The position numbers and the translations under genes were made by a program. Source: Alkaliphilus hydrothermalis (GTDB taxonomy: Bacteria; Bacillota; Clostridia; Peptostreptococcales; Natronincolaceae). From it: DNA of 64,000 nucleotides. Each line of letters begins with the position of its first letter. The first letter of the stretch is position 1. Shown piece after piece: positions 16,816 to 26,662 of the stretch. The notes below the pieces were generated by a model, which saw nothing but the letters and a program-made list of their open reading frames with translations, was not told the origin of the DNA and did not search any database. The stretch is from NCBI RefSeq assembly GCF_016908555.1, contig NZ_JAFBEE010000005.1, positions 62,001 through 126,000 of the forward strand, written 5' to 3'.

Positions 16816-17589
16816 CTAGATGTTTCGATCCTTCACTGTAATATGCCCTTCGTACCTCATGTCAATAATAACATCTCTTCGATTAATTGTATATAGATTA
16901 ACTAGTACTTCCTTGAGGGCAAGCATGAGATAGGCCGGGTTTTCTGCTTTCCCTAACTGGACCTCTATCCCATCAAAGGTGATTAGTCTAAAATTAGCTG
17001 ATTCAGAAATGTTGATTTCAGAAATCGTATCCATCATTTCTGATAAATTAGCTGCCTCCAGTAACTTTAGAACCTTTATTACATCTTCTGTATTCACTAA
17101 ATCTGCCTTTTCCCCTACCTTTAGGGTATTAAATTTAGCTCCAGTAATTAACGGTATTTGTTGCGTTAGTCCATTGTCCTTTACCCCCAACACAACCCCT
17201 TCTTGATCAATATATAAGTAAGAGCCCATATATGCCATTATAGCATACTCGCTTCTTTCTTTCACTTTAATCGTTATTTTTCCAGGTAATTTCCTCTCAA
17301 CGTAGGCTTCTTTAATATAGGGATGGGCCTCCACATTTTCTTTAATCTCCCCTAAATTGTATTTAAGAATGTTTCGTCCCATCCCCAACTTCGATATTTG
17401 AAAAACATCCTCTTGTTTTAAGGTATTATTCTCTAATATAACTACGTCTTTTAAATTAAAAAAGTCTGATTGAAGTAGGGCATAAATTCCCCAAAGGATA
17501 AAAACAATAATCAATAATATTGAGGTGATTGCCTTCTGTATTTTTCTTTTTCTTAACTTACGCTTTTTAACCGCTTCATAATCACTCAT
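16816..17589 (-). CDS. ftsQ: cell division protein FtsQ/DivIB
   Basis: A 257-residue bitopic protein of the divisome. A basic cytoplasmic stretch (KKRKLRKRKIQK) is followed by a membrane segment (about 18-38), a POTRA domain (about 45-115) starting FNLKDVVILENNTLKQEDV, and the FtsQ/DivIB beta domain. AGGGGATG precedes the ATG. It follows murA after about 100 bases containing a hairpin. Confidence 0.92.
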   Translation of the reverse strand: MSDYEAVKKRKLRKRKIQKAITSILLIIVFILWGIYALLQSDFFNLKDVVILENNTLKQEDVFQISKLGMGRNILKYNLGEIKENVEAHPYIKEAYVERKLPGKITIKVKERSEYAIMAYMGSYLYIDQEGVVLGVKDNGLTQQIPLITGAKFNTLKVGEKADLVNTEDVIKVLKLLEAANLSEMMDTISEINISESANFRLITFDGIEVQLGKAENPAYLMLALKEVLVNLYTINRRDVIIDMRYEGHITVKDRNI

Positions 17590-17636
17590 TTTTCATCCCC
17601 TACCTTCATCACTTGTCCACAGTTTCTCCAAAATGA

Positions 17637-17657
17637 ATAGCAGTCTAAGACTGCTAT
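17637..17657 (-). promoter_or_regulatory. hairpin between murA and ftsQ
   Basis: A perfect nine-base stem ATAGCAGTC/GACTGCTAT with a three-base loop lies in the murA-ftsQ gap. No T run follows on the minus strand, so it is more likely a processing or stability element than a full terminator. Confidence 0.5.
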
Positions 17658-17688
17658 CCCACAAAATCATCGTTGGTAATCTATGGAG

Positions 17689-18939
17689 CTAAATTCGTTG
17701 AATATCAGCTCCAACAGATCTCAGAACTTCATCTAAGTAATCATAACCCCGTTCTATATGATGCCCCTTTTCAACGACTGTTTTTCCCTCTGCCGCCAAT
17801 GCTGCAAGTATTAGAGCTGCTCCACCCCGTAGGTCTTTAGCATTAACAGTGGCTCCTGTCAATTTATTAACACCTTTAACGATGGCAACTCTACCATCCA
17901 CCTTGATATTTGCCCCCATCCTCATCAGTTCCTCCGAATGTTTAAATCGATTCTCAAAAATAGTTTCTATAAACACGCTAATTCCATCGCTGACAGTCAT
18001 TAGAGCCATCATTTGGGATTGCATATCGGTGGGGTATCCTGGATAAGGTAATGTCTTAATTGAATCAATTGCAATCAATTTATCAGGTGCATCTAATCTT
18101 ATTGTATTATTTTTACATACTACATGGCAACCACATTCTTTTAGTTTATATAAAATAGATTGTAAATGTTCAGGAATTACATTATTTAACATGATACTTC
18201 CTCTGGTAATAGCTGCAGCAGCTAGATAAGTCCCAGCTACGATACGATCTGGGATAATTTGATGCTCTACTTCCTCCAGCTCTGTTACCCCTTCGATGGA
18301 GACAGTAGCACTTCCAGCACCAGAAATTTTTCCACCCATGGAATTAATGAAATTTGCAAGATCAATAATCTCGGGTTCTCTAGCAGCGTTTCGTATTATC
18401 GTCGTTCCCTTTGCAAAAACAGCTGCCAACATAATATTTTCCGTTGCACCTACACTTGGGAAATCCAGTTGTATTTCAGCCCCCCGTAACTCCTTCGCTT
18501 CACAGAATAGGAATCCATGTTTTTCAGTAATATTAGCCCCCATTTCCCTTAAAGATCTCAAATGAAGATCAATAGGTCTAGGTCCAATTTCGCAACCACC
18601 TGGATAACTGATGATAACCTTTCCATACCTCGCTAATACAGCACCAAGGAAAATAATAGAGGACCTCATTTCCCGCACTAAATCCTCAGGTATCTCACAG
18701 CCATTCATTTCACTAGAGTCAACTACTAAGGATGACCCCTCTCTTTTTACACTACACCCTATTGACCTTAATATTTTTGTCATAACAATAACGTCCGATA
18801 GTTCTGGTATGTCATGAAGCACGTTTAACTTACCATTTAAAACAGTTGCAGCCATAATTGGAAGAACAGAATTTTTAGCCCCGCCTACTCTAACTTCACC
18901 GGATAATTTATTTCCTCCAACGATTACATATTTACTCAC
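17689..18939 (-). CDS. murA: UDP-N-acetylglucosamine 1-carboxyvinyltransferase
   Basis: First committed step of peptidoglycan synthesis: phosphoenolpyruvate transfer to UDP-GlcNAc. The 416-residue protein has the standard MurA length. The substrate loop contains the catalytic Cys116 in PGGCEIGPRPIDLH, which predicts fosfomycin sensitivity of this enzyme. Lys22 and Asn23 of GGAKNSVLP fit the active site. The start is GTG with GGAGGTG upstream. It lies between murG and ftsQ. Confidence 0.97.
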   Translation of the reverse strand: MSKYVIVGGNKLSGEVRVGGAKNSVLPIMAATVLNGKLNVLHDIPELSDVIVMTKILRSIGCSVKREGSSLVVDSSEMNGCEIPEDLVREMRSSIIFLGAVLARYGKVIISYPGGCEIGPRPIDLHLRSLREMGANITEKHGFLFCEAKELRGAEIQLDFPSVGATENIMLAAVFAKGTTIIRNAAREPEIIDLANFINSMGGKISGAGSATVSIEGVTELEEVEHQIIPDRIVAGTYLAAAAITRGSIMLNNVIPEHLQSILYKLKECGCHVVCKNNTIRLDAPDKLIAIDSIKTLPYPGYPTDMQSQMMALMTVSDGISVFIETIFENRFKHSEELMRMGANIKVDGRVAIVKGVNKLTGATVNAKDLRGGAALILAALAAEGKTVVEKGHHIERGYDYLDEVLRSVGADIQRI

Positions 18940-19057
18940 TATTAAGTCACCTCCAGAGTTTCATTATGGTATATATTTAAAGTAGTTGCCCGCTAATAAA
19001 AACAGCAAATATATAAACATATTATGCAGGATCTCTGGAGGTGTTCCTCAATTTTTA

Positions 19058-20155
19058 TCATCTCAATAGCTTAACAATGGCTTCGTAAATTTTTTCATTC
19101 CCCTCTACCCTTGCCTGCTGCCTGCTGGCCAGTTTCATTTTATCAAGTCCATCGGAATGTTGAAGAATTTTGTCTATGCCATTGTACAGGGATTCCCCCG
19201 TAAGGTTATTTTCCTTAATCATAATCGCTGCCCCTTTATCAGCTAAAGCTCTCGCATTATACTCTTGATGATTTTCTGCAGTATGGGCCTTGGGAATTAG
19301 GATAGAGGCTTTACCTGCTGCAGTCAATTCCGATAAAAGCATTGCACCAGCACTGGTGATAATTAGGTCACAGGCTTTTAATGCATAGGGCATATCATTA
19401 ATATATGGAACTATTCGATGCTTTTCTATTGTTGAACTGCTTTTAGGTAAACTATCCATCACCTTTGAATAGTGATTTTTCCCTGTGGCCCACAACAATT
19501 CAAATTGGTCGTTAGGATGTTTCTCTAGTAATTGAATAACAGCATTGTTTAATTTTGCAGAGCCACCACTGCCCCCCACCACTAATATTAAAGGTTTATT
19601 GGGGTGCTTTGGATATTTAATCAATGCCTCTGCTTCTGTGACTTTCAAGAAATCTTCTCTGATAGGATTGCCAGTAACGATAATCTTATTAAGATCTTTA
19701 AAGTATTTCTTTGCATCATCAAAACTAACCGCTATCACATCAACATATCGGGCTAAAATTCGATTAGTCAGCCCTGGAAACACATTTGACTCATGGATCA
19801 GGGTCTTAATCTTTAGTTTTGCTGCAATAAATAGTACTGGTCCGCATACAAATCCACCAGTACCCACAACAACATCTGGCTTAAAATCCTTCAAAATCCT
19901 TCGAGCCTCCATCAACCCCTTTAAAAGAAGCCCACCACTCTTAAGGTTATGAAGGGATATCTTTCTTTTTAAGTAACTGACGGGAATATGTTTAATTTTA
20001 TACCCAGCTTTAGGGACAATATCACTTTCTAGCCCCTTTTCCGTTCCGATAAATAAAATTTCCGCCTTAGGATTTTCTTCTTTAATTTTATTGGCAATGG
20101 CAATCGCGGGATAGATATGACCACCTGTACCACCACCACTGATGACTACCTTCAT
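19058..20155 (-). CDS. murG: lipid II synthase MurG (undecaprenyl-PP-MurNAc-pentapeptide GlcNAc transferase)
   Basis: Peripheral membrane glycosyltransferase that makes lipid II from lipid I. The ATG at 20153-20155 is chosen since AGGAG lies eight bases upstream and the conserved N-terminus MKVVISGGGTGGHIYPA starts here. The 365-residue product has the donor-site segment GGSGGSAKLN and, in the C-terminal half, SAGAMLLSELTAAGKASILIP. It starts four bases after the SEDS gene stop. Confidence 0.97.
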   Translation of the reverse strand: MKVVISGGGTGGHIYPAIAIANKIKEENPKAEILFIGTEKGLESDIVPKAGYKIKHIPVSYLKRKISLHNLKSGGLLLKGLMEARRILKDFKPDVVVGTGGFVCGPVLFIAAKLKIKTLIHESNVFPGLTNRILARYVDVIAVSFDDAKKYFKDLNKIIVTGNPIREDFLKVTEAEALIKYPKHPNKPLILVVGGSGGSAKLNNAVIQLLEKHPNDQFELLWATGKNHYSKVMDSLPKSSSTIEKHRIVPYINDMPYALKACDLIITSAGAMLLSELTAAGKASILIPKAHTAENHQEYNARALADKGAAIMIKENNLTGESLYNGIDKILQHSDGLDKMKLASRQQARVEGNEKIYEAIVKLLR

Positions 20156-20159
20156 ATTT

Positions 20160-21278
20160 TCAACTCCTATCAAGGTTGGTATGTCTAGATATATTTAGTA
20201 AGATCCCCGACAAGGCCATGAAAATAACAAGGGAATTTCCCCCAAAGCTTATGAAGGGTAGGGGCATCCCTGTAACAGGCATTGAGGACGTTGCAACAGC
20301 TATATTAATAATAACCTGTACCGCCACCATAGAGACAAAACCTGTGGCTAATAGACAGCTAAATAAGTCTGGCGCATTGATGGCAATCCGTATTCCCCTC
20401 CAAATGAGGACAATGAATAGTAGAAGAATCGTTGCTCCGCCAATAAATCCTAGTTCTTCACCAATAATGGCAAAGATAAAGTCATTTTGTGGTTCCGGCA
20501 AATAGAAATGCTTCTGGACACTCCTTCCTAATCCTCTACCAAATAACCCACCTGAACCTAAGGCAAGAAGGGACTGTACAGCTTGGAACCCTGTATTACT
20601 TGGATCTGCCCAAGGATCAAGAAATGCCGTAATCCTGGCTGCTTTATAACCTTTTCCACTCATGAATATATAGCCGATCATGGAGGCTACAGCACCAAAC
20701 CCTGCTGAGGCTAACCCGATAAAATGGGATAATTTCATTCCTCCAACAAAAATCAACGACATAATCACTACTGAAACAACAAAGGCGGTACTAAAATCAG
20801 GTTGCATATAAATCAACCCAAAAAATAGCCCGATGAATAGCAAGTAGGGAAGCACCCCATAAACAAAACTTTGCATCTTTTCTTTTTTCCTTGTGATACT
20901 GGTGGAAACAAAGATAATTGCTGCAAATTTAGCAATTTCCGAAGGCATTACTGAAATAGAGCCAACTCCAAGCCATCGCTGTGCTCCATTAATTCTCGTA
21001 CCGGCAGGAGTTAATACTAAAATTAGTAAAGCAATACTGACCAGTACAATCAAATTAGCTAACTTCTTCCAATTCCAATAGGAAAATCTAGCACAAAAAT
21101 TCATAGCAAAGGTTCCTATTAGTGCCCAGATTACAACCCTTTTTAAAAAGAAGTAACCGTCATTCATATTCACCAATGCATAGGAAAAGCTAGAGCTAAA
21201 CACCATAATAATTCCCATTACGACTAAACTTGCCACTGATAAAATAATGGTGGAATCATATGGATTCTTTTTTGCCAT
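20160..21278 (-). CDS. ftsW: SEDS peptidoglycan polymerase FtsW/SpoVE
   Basis: A 372-residue membrane protein with about ten membrane segments that polymerises lipid II in a complex with a class B PBP. SEDS motifs are clear, including LGVGSISVMPSEIAKF, MQPDFSTAFV and a loop with GRGLGRSVQKHFYLPEPQND, then PVTGMPLPFISFGGNS. AGGAGGG precedes the ATG. It follows murD by one base. FtsW and SpoVE cannot be told apart by sequence alone; as the PBP upstream is SpoVD-like, SpoVE is possible. Confidence 0.93.
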   Translation of the reverse strand: MAKKNPYDSTIILSVASLVVMGIIMVFSSSFSYALVNMNDGYFFLKRVVIWALIGTFAMNFCARFSYWNWKKLANLIVLVSIALLILVLTPAGTRINGAQRWLGVGSISVMPSEIAKFAAIIFVSTSITRKKEKMQSFVYGVLPYLLFIGLFFGLIYMQPDFSTAFVVSVVIMSLIFVGGMKLSHFIGLASAGFGAVASMIGYIFMSGKGYKAARITAFLDPWADPSNTGFQAVQSLLALGSGGLFGRGLGRSVQKHFYLPEPQNDFIFAIIGEELGFIGGATILLLFIVLIWRGIRIAINAPDLFSCLLATGFVSMVAVQVIINIAVATSSMPVTGMPLPFISFGGNSLVIFMALSGILLNISRHTNLDRS

Positions 21279-21279
21279 G

Positions 21280-22647
21280 TTAAGCCCTCCTTATATTTGA
21301 AACGATTTCTTTAAAGTGCTTACCTCTTTCTTCAAAATTCTTATACATATCCCAGCTGGCGCAGGCTGGGGATAATAAAATTGTATCTCCCTCTGTCGCA
21401 ACTCCATAAGCTAGCTTCACAGCTTCTTCTAAATCCTTCACCTTTGTTACTTGGTGGAAATTTAGACCCTTAGCAGTTTCATATATTTTTTCAGCTGTTT
21501 CTCCATATACCACCATTTTTTTCACTTTACCATTAAAGGCTTCAATGAATTCCGTGTAATCATTACCCTTATCCATCCCCCCTGCTAGAAGGATGATTGG
21601 TGCTTTGATCCCCTTTACTGCGTTGATGGATGCATCAGGATTTGTTCCTTTAGAATCGTTAATAAAAGCCACGCCATTTACTTCTCCAACATATTCAGTT
21701 CTATGCTCTACTCCTCCAAATGTCCTTAGGGATTCTGCAATGCTTTCAACATTAATTCCAACCAGGAAAGCCATCGCTGTAGCTGCTAATGCGTTCTCAA
21801 GGTTATGGTCTCCAGGCATTTTGATTTCATTTGCTGCTAAGACCCTCTCTTTTCTTCCATCTAGCAAGACAACAATATTACCATCTTCCACAAAAACCCC
21901 TTCAGATAGAATTTCTTTCCTACTGAAATAGATTTTCTTCGCCTTTAGTCGATTACTGGCATCTCTAACTGTTTGATTGTCATAATTAACAACTGCATAG
22001 TCCCCAGAGCTTTGATTTTGAAAAATATTTAACTTTGCTTCTAAATAATTTTCCATTGTCTTGTGACGATTTAGATGATCTGGCGTTAGATTTAAAAGAG
22101 CCGCCACCTTTGGATGGAACTCCACTACACTTTCCAGCTGAAAACTGCTAACCTCCATTACCATAAAATCATTAGGGGTTGTTTCTAGTGCCTTTGATAT
22201 GGCGGCAACTCCAATATTTCCAACAACAAAGGTGTTTTTTCCCCCATGCTTGAAGATTTCACCCGTCAATGCAGTGGTTGTGGTTTTTCCATTGGTTCCT
22301 GTAATGGCTACTACCTGGGCTGAAGCAAGTCTGTATGCCAACTCTATCTCACCAATGATTTCAATATTTTCATCCCTAAAGTATTGTATAAAAGGAATAT
22401 CCAATGGTACTCCTGGTGATGCCACTACCAAGTCGATGCCACCTAATTGTTTTATATCTTCAGGGTGTTTTCCTAGGATATAGCTTGCCTCTATTCCTTC
22501 TAATTCCTTTAAAGTGTCTACTAGTTGCTCCTCAGACTTTAAATCATTTACGATAATTTTTGCTCCTAGCTTTGAAAGTACTTTTACTAAAGGGACTCCC
22601 GTTACTGCTAAGCCTATTACAAAAACTACTTTATCTTTTAATTTCAT
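21280..22647 (-). CDS. murD: UDP-N-acetylmuramoyl-L-alanine--D-glutamate ligase
   Basis: Adds D-Glu to UDP-MurNAc-L-Ala. The 455-residue protein shows the Mur ligase P-loop AITGTNGKTTTTALTGEIF (about residue 115), the NLTPDHLNRH motif and the C-terminal domain with DSKGTNPDA. Length and order (mraY-murD-ftsW) are standard. Confidence 0.97.
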   Translation of the reverse strand: MKLKDKVVFVIGLAVTGVPLVKVLSKLGAKIIVNDLKSEEQLVDTLKELEGIEASYILGKHPEDIKQLGGIDLVVASPGVPLDIPFIQYFRDENIEIIGEIELAYRLASAQVVAITGTNGKTTTTALTGEIFKHGGKNTFVVGNIGVAAISKALETTPNDFMVMEVSSFQLESVVEFHPKVAALLNLTPDHLNRHKTMENYLEAKLNIFQNQSSGDYAVVNYDNQTVRDASNRLKAKKIYFSRKEILSEGVFVEDGNIVVLLDGRKERVLAANEIKMPGDHNLENALAATAMAFLVGINVESIAESLRTFGGVEHRTEYVGEVNGVAFINDSKGTNPDASINAVKGIKAPIILLAGGMDKGNDYTEFIEAFNGKVKKMVVYGETAEKIYETAKGLNFHQVTKVKDLEEAVKLAYGVATEGDTILLSPACASWDMYKNFEERGKHFKEIVSNIRRA

Positions 22648-22662
22648 ACGATACCTTCTTTC

Positions 22663-23658
22663 TTAGCCCAAGGCTATAATTCCAACTAAACATAAAATAA
22701 CTGTAACGATCCAAAAGACAATAACAACTCGAGTTTCTGGCCAACCGCTTAATTCAAAGTGGTGATGTAGAGGACTCATTTTAAATATACGTTTACCTGT
22801 TAGCTTATATGAAGCAACTTGTAAAATTACAGATAAGGATTCTGCAAAATAAATTCCTCCAACAATTGGGATGATTAAGGAGACATTCATTAAAATCGCC
22901 ACCGTGGCAATTGCTCCTCCCAATGCTAAGGAACCTGTGTCCCCCATAAATACCTGAGCTGGATAAGAGTTAAACCTTAAAAATCCAAGACAAGCTCCTG
23001 TCACTGCACCTGCAAAAATAGCAAGGCTTGGCTGTCCCCAATTCAAGGCAATTAAACTGAAAAAAGCAGCTATAACAAGAGTTACACCAGCCGCAAGTCC
23101 ATCTAATCCATCCGTCAAGTTTGCACTATTTACTGTTGCAATTACCACAAACACAATAAAGGGTATATACAGGATTCCCAAATCAAGGTACTGAGGAATC
23201 ACAATATTACCCAAGTTGAAACTTCCATCCACAAAAGGAATTAATATCCTCGTTCCTGCTGAGGAAACATTAGACTGATATATTGCCAACATGATTGCTA
23301 CCATCATCTGAAGAATGATTTTTTGATAAGCCCTTAATCCAAGGGACCTCTTTAATACAACCTTAATAAAATCATCAATAAATCCGATAATCCCAAAAGC
23401 AACAGTTGCAAGTAATGCCACTATTAAGTCTCTATTCATTACCCCTGCTGTAACAGATGTTATAAGTATTGAGAGTATAATGATAATACCACCTATTGTA
23501 GGCGTTCCACTTTTAGACAAATGGCTCTGGGGGCCTTCTTCCCGAATGGTCTGCCCAACTTTTAATCTCTTTAAGTAGGGGATTACCAAGGGCCCCAATA
23601 TTAATGTTATTGCGAATCCTATGATAATGGTATAAATCAACTGCTTGTGTTGCATCAT
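22663..23658 (-). CDS. mraY: phospho-N-acetylmuramoyl-pentapeptide transferase
   Basis: A 331-residue enzyme with about ten membrane segments that makes lipid I on undecaprenyl phosphate. Motifs include SKSGTPTIGGI, the Asp pair in GFIDDFIK, NLTDGLDGLAAG, FMGDTGSLALGG and the histidine cluster SPLHHHFEL. Two successive ATG codons begin the frame. It is four bases after murF. Confidence 0.97.
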   Translation of the reverse strand: MMQHKQLIYTIIIGFAITLILGPLVIPYLKRLKVGQTIREEGPQSHLSKSGTPTIGGIIIILSILITSVTAGVMNRDLIVALLATVAFGIIGFIDDFIKVVLKRSLGLRAYQKIILQMMVAIMLAIYQSNVSSAGTRILIPFVDGSFNLGNIVIPQYLDLGILYIPFIVFVVIATVNSANLTDGLDGLAAGVTLVIAAFFSLIALNWGQPSLAIFAGAVTGACLGFLRFNSYPAQVFMGDTGSLALGGAIATVAILMNVSLIIPIVGGIYFAESLSVILQVASYKLTGKRIFKMSPLHHHFELSGWPETRVVIVFWIVTVILCLVGIIALG

Positions 23659-23662
23659 GGTG

Positions 23663-25051
23663 CTAGCTCCTCTCTTGTATATAGTTAATAATTTCTTCCA
23701 TTTTCATTCCCCTGGAGCCTTTTACCAAAATGACATCCTTCTCTTCCATTACTCCCTCTAGTAGTTCTATTGCTCCATTGTTATTTTCCACTGAATAAAT
23801 TTCTTTAATTCCAATTCCTATATCCTTAGCTTCTTCAGCAATCCATTTCGCTGCAGTGCCAACTGTTATCAGTATATCAATTCCTGTTTGAGCTACAAAT
23901 TCCCCAACTATTCGGTGTCCTTCCTCTGCAAAACTTCCCATCTCTAGGATGTTCCCTAAGATGGCAATTTTTCTTTTTCCTTCAATACTCTTTAATACAG
24001 TTATGGCTGCCTTCATGGAGTCTGGACTTGCATTATAGGCATCGTTGATGACTTTTAGCTTAGGCAAATTAACAATCTCCAGTCTCATCTTGGTTGGTAT
24101 GTAGCCATCTAAACCCTTCTGTATTTCATCTGGAGTCATACCATTATGGAGTCCAATCCAAATTGCAACAAGTCCATTATACACATTGTGTAATCCAGGG
24201 TATTTAATAGAAAAGGTTTTTGCTTCTTCCTTTATTGTAAGAACAATTTTAAAGCCAGCCTCTCCTAGGTCCTCTACAGCATTAGGATAGAAGTCATTCT
24301 CCTTTGAAATACCAAAAAATATTTTATCGTAGGAGCTCTCTTGACCTCTTAAATTCTTAAGATATTCGTCGTCACCATTAAGCAGAAGGTAATCTTCCTT
24401 CTTTAAATAAGTAGCAATTTCCATTTTTGCCTTCAGGATTCCTTCTTTACTTCCTAGATTCTCAATATGAGACATTCCTATATTGGTGATGACTGCAATA
24501 TTAGGTCTAACAAGCTCAACTAGGCTTTCAATTTCTCCAAAGGAGGACATTCCCATTTCAAGAATACCCATTTGATGTTCTGCCTCAAGATTAAACAGTG
24601 TCATAGGAAGACCTATTTGATTGTTGAAGTTCCCAACATTCTTTAGGACATTAAATTTAGCTGCAAGTACGCTACTGATTAAATCCTTTGTAGTTGTTTT
24701 TCCTGTACTGCCTGTTACCCCCACAAAAGGAATATTGAATAATTGGCGGTAGTGGCGACTGATTTCCTTTAGGGCTACTAGCGTATCCTCAACTTCAATA
24801 ATATTTACCGATTCTAGTCTAAAATCAAGCTCAAAATCCTTTGCCTTCAATACTGCAATTGCTCCTTTTTCTATTGCCTGGGAAATGAATCGATGTCCGT
24901 CGAAATTTTCACCAACTAAAGGAATGAATAGTGCTCCTTCTTGATTGGTTCTTGAGTCTGTAGAAATGGTAAAAATCTCATTTCTACTGCCTTGCTGAAT
25001 TAATTTTCCGCCACAGGCACTTGTAACCCAATCTATTGATAATTGCTTCAT
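23663..25051 (-). CDS. murF: UDP-N-acetylmuramoyl-tripeptide--D-alanyl-D-alanine ligase
   Basis: Adds D-Ala-D-Ala to the cytoplasmic precursor. The 462-residue protein has the P-loop GVTGSTGKTTTKDLI (about residue 110) and the DAYNASPDSMKAA motif typical of MurF. The start overlaps the murE stop by four bases (ATGA), giving translational coupling. Confidence 0.97.
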   Translation of the reverse strand: MKQLSIDWVTSACGGKLIQQGSRNEIFTISTDSRTNQEGALFIPLVGENFDGHRFISQAIEKGAIAVLKAKDFELDFRLESVNIIEVEDTLVALKEISRHYRQLFNIPFVGVTGSTGKTTTKDLISSVLAAKFNVLKNVGNFNNQIGLPMTLFNLEAEHQMGILEMGMSSFGEIESLVELVRPNIAVITNIGMSHIENLGSKEGILKAKMEIATYLKKEDYLLLNGDDEYLKNLRGQESSYDKIFFGISKENDFYPNAVEDLGEAGFKIVLTIKEEAKTFSIKYPGLHNVYNGLVAIWIGLHNGMTPDEIQKGLDGYIPTKMRLEIVNLPKLKVINDAYNASPDSMKAAITVLKSIEGKRKIAILGNILEMGSFAEEGHRIVGEFVAQTGIDILITVGTAAKWIAEEAKDIGIGIKEIYSVENNNGAIELLEGVMEEKDVILVKGSRGMKMEEIINYIQERS

Positions 25052-26514
25052 ATTAGACCTTCCTCCCTTGCAATTTCAATTGCAACCTGTTCATCATCAA
25101 ATACTAAGACCTCTTGCCCAATCACTTGAGTCTTCTCATGTCCTTTACCTGCAATGATGACAATATCCCCTTCTGTAGCATCTTTAAGGGCATATTTTAT
25201 GGCTTCTCTTCTATCTTCTATTACTTCATACTTTCCATTTGTCTTGCCAATTCCTTCCTCCACCATCAATAAAATCTTTTTAGGGTCCTCTGTTCTAGGA
25301 TTATCGGAGGTTATGATGGTCAAATCACTTAACTCTCCAGAGATTTGCCCCATCACTGGTCTTTTAGTTTGGTCTCGATCTCCACCACAGCCGAAGACTG
25401 TGATTACCCTCTTGTCTTTTGCAAATCCTTTTGCTGCTTTTAGAACATTTTCCAATGCATCAGGAGTATGGGCATAATCAACAATAACCGAGAACTTTTC
25501 AATTTCCTTTACCATTTCAAATCGTCCTGGTACTCCCTTGAACTCCTCTAGCGCTTCCACAATTTCTTTTGCAGGAACCTTTAGCACGTGACAGCTTACG
25601 ATTGCTGCTAAAGCATTATATATGGCAAATTTTACAGGTATTCCCAGGGTAATTGTTTCATTAAAGTTTGGTCCCACCACATCAAAGGTTACTTCTTTAA
25701 AACTCATTTTTATATTTTTTGCAACATAATCTGCTTCTTCCTCAATTCCATATGTGAGGAGGGGAACGTCGAGTTTTTTTACTTCCTTACCAATCACTTT
25801 ACCATCTGCATCATCTATGTTGATGACATTGCATAAGCTTGTTTTATAAAAAAGCTTCTTCTTGGCTTCCCGATAGCTCATTAAATCTTTGTGGAAGTCT
25901 AAATGATCTGGCGATAAGTTGGTAAATACCCCAACTTTATAAGTAATCTCCTCAACCCTTTCCAAATCCAAAGAATGGGAGGATACCTCCATCACACAGG
26001 AATCTATCCCTACATTTTTCATCTTCTTGAACAGTTTTTGTAAGTCTAAGGACTCCGGTGTTGTCCTCGTAGCATCAATTTTTTCTCCATCCACCAAGGT
26101 GGCAATTGTTCCAATCAGCCCAGTTTTCCTTCCACTCTTCTCTAAAATACTCTTAATCATATATGTAACAGACGTCTTTCCATTAGTTCCAGTTACTCCA
26201 ACTAAATCAATTGATTTGCTAGGAAAATCGAAGAATTTATTGGCAATAGCTGCCATTGTTTTTCTTGTGTTTTTAACTTTAATCATAGTTGCTTTACCAG
26301 TTTCTACTATATCTTCACAAAGAATTGCCACTGCTCCTCTTTTTATTGCATCCTCCACATACAAATGTCCATCGGTTTTAAACCCTTTGATGCAGATAAA
26401 AAGGCTATTGGGAGTAACTTTTTGAGAGTTGTAGTAAATTCCCTCAATCGTTTGATTGGTGTCACCCTTTACGTCGTCTATTTCAATGTAGTCCAACAAT
26501 TCCTGTAACTTCAC
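25048..26514 (-). CDS. murE: UDP-N-acetylmuramoyl-tripeptide synthetase, meso-DAP type
   Basis: Adds the third residue of the stem peptide. The start is placed at GTG (26512-26514), because the ATG four codons upstream abuts AAGGAG and MKLQELLDYIEI is the usual MurE opening; the product then has 488 residues. The P-loop is GVTGTNGKTSVTYMI. The substrate motif TSDNPRTEDP contains DNPR, the signature for meso-diaminopimelate rather than lysine, so an A1-gamma type wall is predicted. A terminator lies upstream, so murE probably has its own promoter or depends on read-through. Confidence 0.96.
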   Translation of the reverse strand: MKLQELLDYIEIDDVKGDTNQTIEGIYYNSQKVTPNSLFICIKGFKTDGHLYVEDAIKRGAVAILCEDIVETGKATMIKVKNTRKTMAAIANKFFDFPSKSIDLVGVTGTNGKTSVTYMIKSILEKSGRKTGLIGTIATLVDGEKIDATRTTPESLDLQKLFKKMKNVGIDSCVMEVSSHSLDLERVEEITYKVGVFTNLSPDHLDFHKDLMSYREAKKKLFYKTSLCNVINIDDADGKVIGKEVKKLDVPLLTYGIEEEADYVAKNIKMSFKEVTFDVVGPNFNETITLGIPVKFAIYNALAAIVSCHVLKVPAKEIVEALEEFKGVPGRFEMVKEIEKFSVIVDYAHTPDALENVLKAAKGFAKDKRVITVFGCGGDRDQTKRPVMGQISGELSDLTIITSDNPRTEDPKKILLMVEEGIGKTNGKYEVIEDRREAIKYALKDATEGDIVIIAGKGHEKTQVIGQEVLVFDDEQVAIEIAREEGLI

Positions 26515-26570
26515 GATTCCCACCATCTCCTTCTATATCCTTATTTGCTATTATTGCCATTTAATAACTT

Positions 26571-26620
26571 TTTAAAAGGCAACTTCAAATTAAGACTTTG
26601 TACCTTAATTTTAGTTGCCC
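26571..26620 (-). terminator. terminator or attenuator between the PBP gene and murE
   Basis: GGCAACT/AGTTGCC with an inner AATTAAG/CTTAATT stem, followed by TTTTAAAAAG on the minus strand. It divides the division/wall cluster into two transcription segments. Confidence 0.75.
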
Positions 26621-26662
26621 CTTACATTATAAGACCTTTAGCTTACATTTACTAGTATTAAA